23,022 nucleotides of DNA from Smittium mucronatum (lineage: Eukaryota; Kickxellomycota; Harpellomycetes; Harpellales; Legeriomycetaceae): contig LSSL01005533.1 of the NCBI GenBank assembly GCA_001953115.1, forward strand, positions 1 through 23,022. Direction: 5' to 3'. A model generated the notes under the pieces. It did not search any database. It was not told where the DNA came from and saw only the letters and a program-made list of their open reading frames with translations. Shown piece by piece: positions 20,586 through 23,022 of this stretch. The stretch's first letter is position 1, and each line of letters opens with the position of its first letter. The position numbers and the translations under genes are program-made.

Positions 20586-20765
20586 ATTTATCTCTACATA
20601 TATTAATTAATTTTTTTAGTTATTTGAAAATTTCTATTTTTAGAATTTTCCAGTCTTTGAATTTCGGTTATTTTATCTAATAATTATTAACACTTGATAT
20701 TTATCTTCTTTTTTAATAATAACAATAAATAATTGCCCTTCGAGCTCGATTAATTTTATAATATC
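20586..20765 (+). repeat. Right inverted terminal repeat of the DIRS element, with right-end extension
   Basis: 20586-20715 is the inverted partner of 16106-16240. Beyond that, 20716-20765 has no counterpart on the left but matches the ICR's second half, as expected for the longer right terminus of DIRS elements. The extreme end is placed near 20756-20765, where similarity to the ICR fades. Confidence 0.82.
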
Positions 20766-23022
20766 CCGATAAAAGTTTTGAAAAAAAAGGTATTTTTAAA
20801 ATTTCTTTGCTGTAGTTCAGAGGAAAAAATAGCCTTTTTTCCTAACTAGTTGAATTTCTTTTCTTGAAAAATAAACTTTTTTCAAAGCCAATTGAAAATT
20901 TTTTTTCATAATAATAGATCATTTTTTGAATAAAAATAGAGTCTTTTTTATAATCCAGTATTGCCTTCTTTTCATAAAAATTTATCATTTTTTTAGAGAA
21001 TAGAGCTTTTTTATTGCAAGATTTAGCTAATTCCCAGGCCTACTATGTCACATATTTCTGTGTAAAATTATTTCAAAATTATTTCTGAATAAAACTTTTA
21101 TATTCTCGGTTTATCTTTATTTTACCCAGAAATCGAGTGATTTTTCCCAAATATATTTTTTTTATGTAATCAACTATTGATTTCGTTCAATTTTTCCCTT
21201 CTTGTTTTAATTTATTTTTTTCTTAAATTATACGCATTAAAATGCGAAAAATGAAATTAAAAGGGTATTTAAAATATCTCTAATTCGGTTATTTTTACCT
21301 TTGATGACCACCAAAAAAGAAAATGTAAAATAGTGAATATTTGAGAAATGCAAAAAACTCGCTATAAATTTAACCAGCGGTATAGAATCTATAATTTTTT
21401 ATCAATTAAAAAAAATAATAAAATAATTATAAAAATTAGTATACAAAAATTGCTATCTGGATAACCAATTAATTTTCCCATTTACTCGTCATTTAAGGCT
21501 AACAAGTAATAGAAAAATTATTCATTTTGTGAACTTTAATTGATTTAATTCATTAATTTAGTTAAAGAATAATTCAGATTTAAGAAATTTGAAAAAAATA
21601 ATCGTTTGTATTCCATTCCTTCAACTTGTCGAAACAAATTTAAAGTTATATATTTATAGATAGCTCATATTGAAATGAAATTTTTTTTAGATTTTTTTTA
21701 TTTTATTATTATAATGATAAACTAAATAATGTAATATATTAATTGTTTGTTTTTTTTTGAAATATCTAACTATAAACATTTTCGCATGTGTCTGAAATAT
21801 TGATATAAGTCTTTTTCGAATGAATCTACTAATAGTGTAATTTTTTCTTCGATCTAGTCACAACTTTTTTTTTCTCTCGGCTGAATACATTTATAGCGTG
21901 ATTTCACTGCTGAAGAATTATTCTATTGGATTTAACTGGGTCGAATATGCAGAAAAAAAATTAGAGAACATTTCCAGAAGAGTAAATTATCGAGTTTACC
22001 ATTTTATATATTGTGAAATGATGCATTTTACATAACTATAATTTTTTTCTATCTATTACTGGAGTAAAATTTGACCTTAAAAAATAGTAAAAAAAAATAG
22101 AATTGTAGGAATTTTTACCAATATTGTAGCATGATACTCTTAAATAGATTTATCAAAAATAATAGAAACATTTACAACTTTTTTTTACCATGTACATCCA
22201 TTACAGCCTTTGAATCTATAGCTTAATATCCATATATTCTTAGTAAATGAAAATTTATACCAGTTTTGTAGATTTTAATCGGACACATTTTTTTTATCTC
22301 TAAAAAATTCCTGTACACAATTTATTATTCTCTGGTTATTTCTTTCTATAGTTATTCTAAAAAATATTTTCCTAGAGTATTCCATTTCCCCAATGACCGG
22401 TGTATAGATGATTATGATATTAAAATTACAATTACATCATTTTTTAACAAATTTTTCATATCATAAAAAGTTAAAAACGGGCTTTCCAAAAGATTTAATG
22501 ATAAAGAAATAAATTTTGATTTTTCCTCCATTATCTTTTTCTGTTTGTCGAAAAAAGATTAAAAATTATTTAGTTAATTTTTTACGAGAAATATTTGATG
22601 CAAAATATTCTAACAGCGGATTTAGATATGCCTAATTCTACGGAATTTCCAAGTTTGATATTTAATGTTCATATTTTGTAACGAAATGTGATATTTTTTC
22701 CTTAATAATCACTTTTTTTATCTGGGATATTATTATTTCGGATTCGATCATCAAGATTTTGGGATTTTTGTGAAATTTCTTCACTCGAATAACCCGTGAG
22801 CTTACTTGGTGAAAAACCATAATTAATATTTTCTATTTAATTTAAATTTATTGAATAAAAAATAATTTTGTGTAATTTAATTGAAAGTTTGATATAAACT
22901 AGCTAATTAACTGTTCTTATGCCATATATATATTTATAAAAATTATAAGGAAATAAACTTTTGGATATGAAATATTCACATTGTATCAAAATGAATTTGT
23001 ATTTTTTTTACAAGAGGAAAGC
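20766..23022. other. AT-rich region, no confident gene
   Basis: No gene, RNA or complete mobile element recognised. A degenerate repeat with a stop-free minus frame lies at 20815-21036 (listed separately). The remainder to the window edge is low-complexity A/T sequence with stops in all frames I read. Confidence 0.5.
20815..21036 (-). repeat. Degenerate tandem repeat with a short stop-free minus-strand frame
   Basis: A unit around GAaAAAATAGaGcCTTTTTT recurs at about 20821, 20865, 20928 and 20995; the last copies are spaced 65-67 bp and also share a CATAAnAATnnATCATTTTTT block. On the minus strand, about 21033 down to 20842 reads without stops: AWELAKSCNKKALFSKKMIN, then alternating FYEKK / YYEKK motifs about 22 residues apart. 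It may be a fragment of a repeat protein or simply a translated A/T-rich tandem array. No family recognised. Confidence 0.4.

Larger units (their letters stand above)
16104..20765 (+). mobile_element. DIRS-type tyrosine-recombinase retrotransposon, inactivated but structurally near complete
   Basis: A 4.6 kb element: left inverted terminal repeat, gag, RT/RNase H, tyrosine recombinase (YR), an internal complementary region (ICR), and right inverted terminal repeat. DIRS elements copy through RNA, lack integrase and protease, and insert through a YR acting on a circular intermediate, so they leave no target-site duplication. The diagnostic ICR is still visible: 20435-20459 is the reverse complement of the outer left end (23 of 25 positions), and 20480-20497 repeats the outer right end at 20738-20755 (17 of 18). 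Coding parts are broken by stops and frameshifts. I recognised no Dam-like methyltransferase, which many DIRS elements carry. The ends are accurate to perhaps 10-20 bp. Confidence 0.87.

Overview
This window is strongly AT-rich eukaryotic nuclear DNA, most likely fungal. Three protein-coding genes can be supported: two with short GT-AG introns and one apparently intronless. They are a mitochondrial-type tryptophanyl-tRNA synthetase, an Hsp90 co-chaperone of the CNS1/TTC4 family, and a LAMTOR3/MP1-like roadblock protein of the Ragulator complex. The CNS1-type architecture points to a fungus. LAMTOR3, a piggyBac relic and a DIRS element together make me lean to an early-diverging or repeat-rich lineage rather than a budding yeast. 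That placement is inference with low confidence. I recognised no tRNA, rRNA or CRISPR sequence.

Layout. Positions 1-4692 are a repeat graveyard: SINE-like pieces whose 3' tails end in a TTCTGCGTAAAAA-type motif, and between them a heavily mutated, 5'-truncated LINE (about 155-2700) with a recognisable APE endonuclease end and reverse transcriptase. Positions 5122-7569 are a decayed piggyBac transposon on the minus strand. The gene island runs from 8003 to 15573: MSW1-like (+, four exons), a 3.9 kb AT-rich gap, CNS1-like (+, three exons), and LAMTOR3-like (-), convergent with CNS1. From about 16104 to about 20765 lies a nearly complete but inactivated DIRS-type (tyrosine-recombinase) retrotransposon. 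It has gag, RT/RNase H and YR remains in that order, inverted terminal repeats, and an internal complementary region that reproduces the element's ends. The last 2.3 kb is AT-rich with no confident gene.

The three genes are ordinary housekeeping functions (mitochondrial translation, chaperoning, TORC1/lysosome signalling) with no evident joint pathway. They form a short island between dead mobile elements of four kinds. The elements carry many stop codons and frameshifts, and some look like C-to-T/G-to-A changes. The genes are intact. The most informative object is the DIRS element, because both its coding content and its diagnostic terminal/internal repeat structure can still be read.
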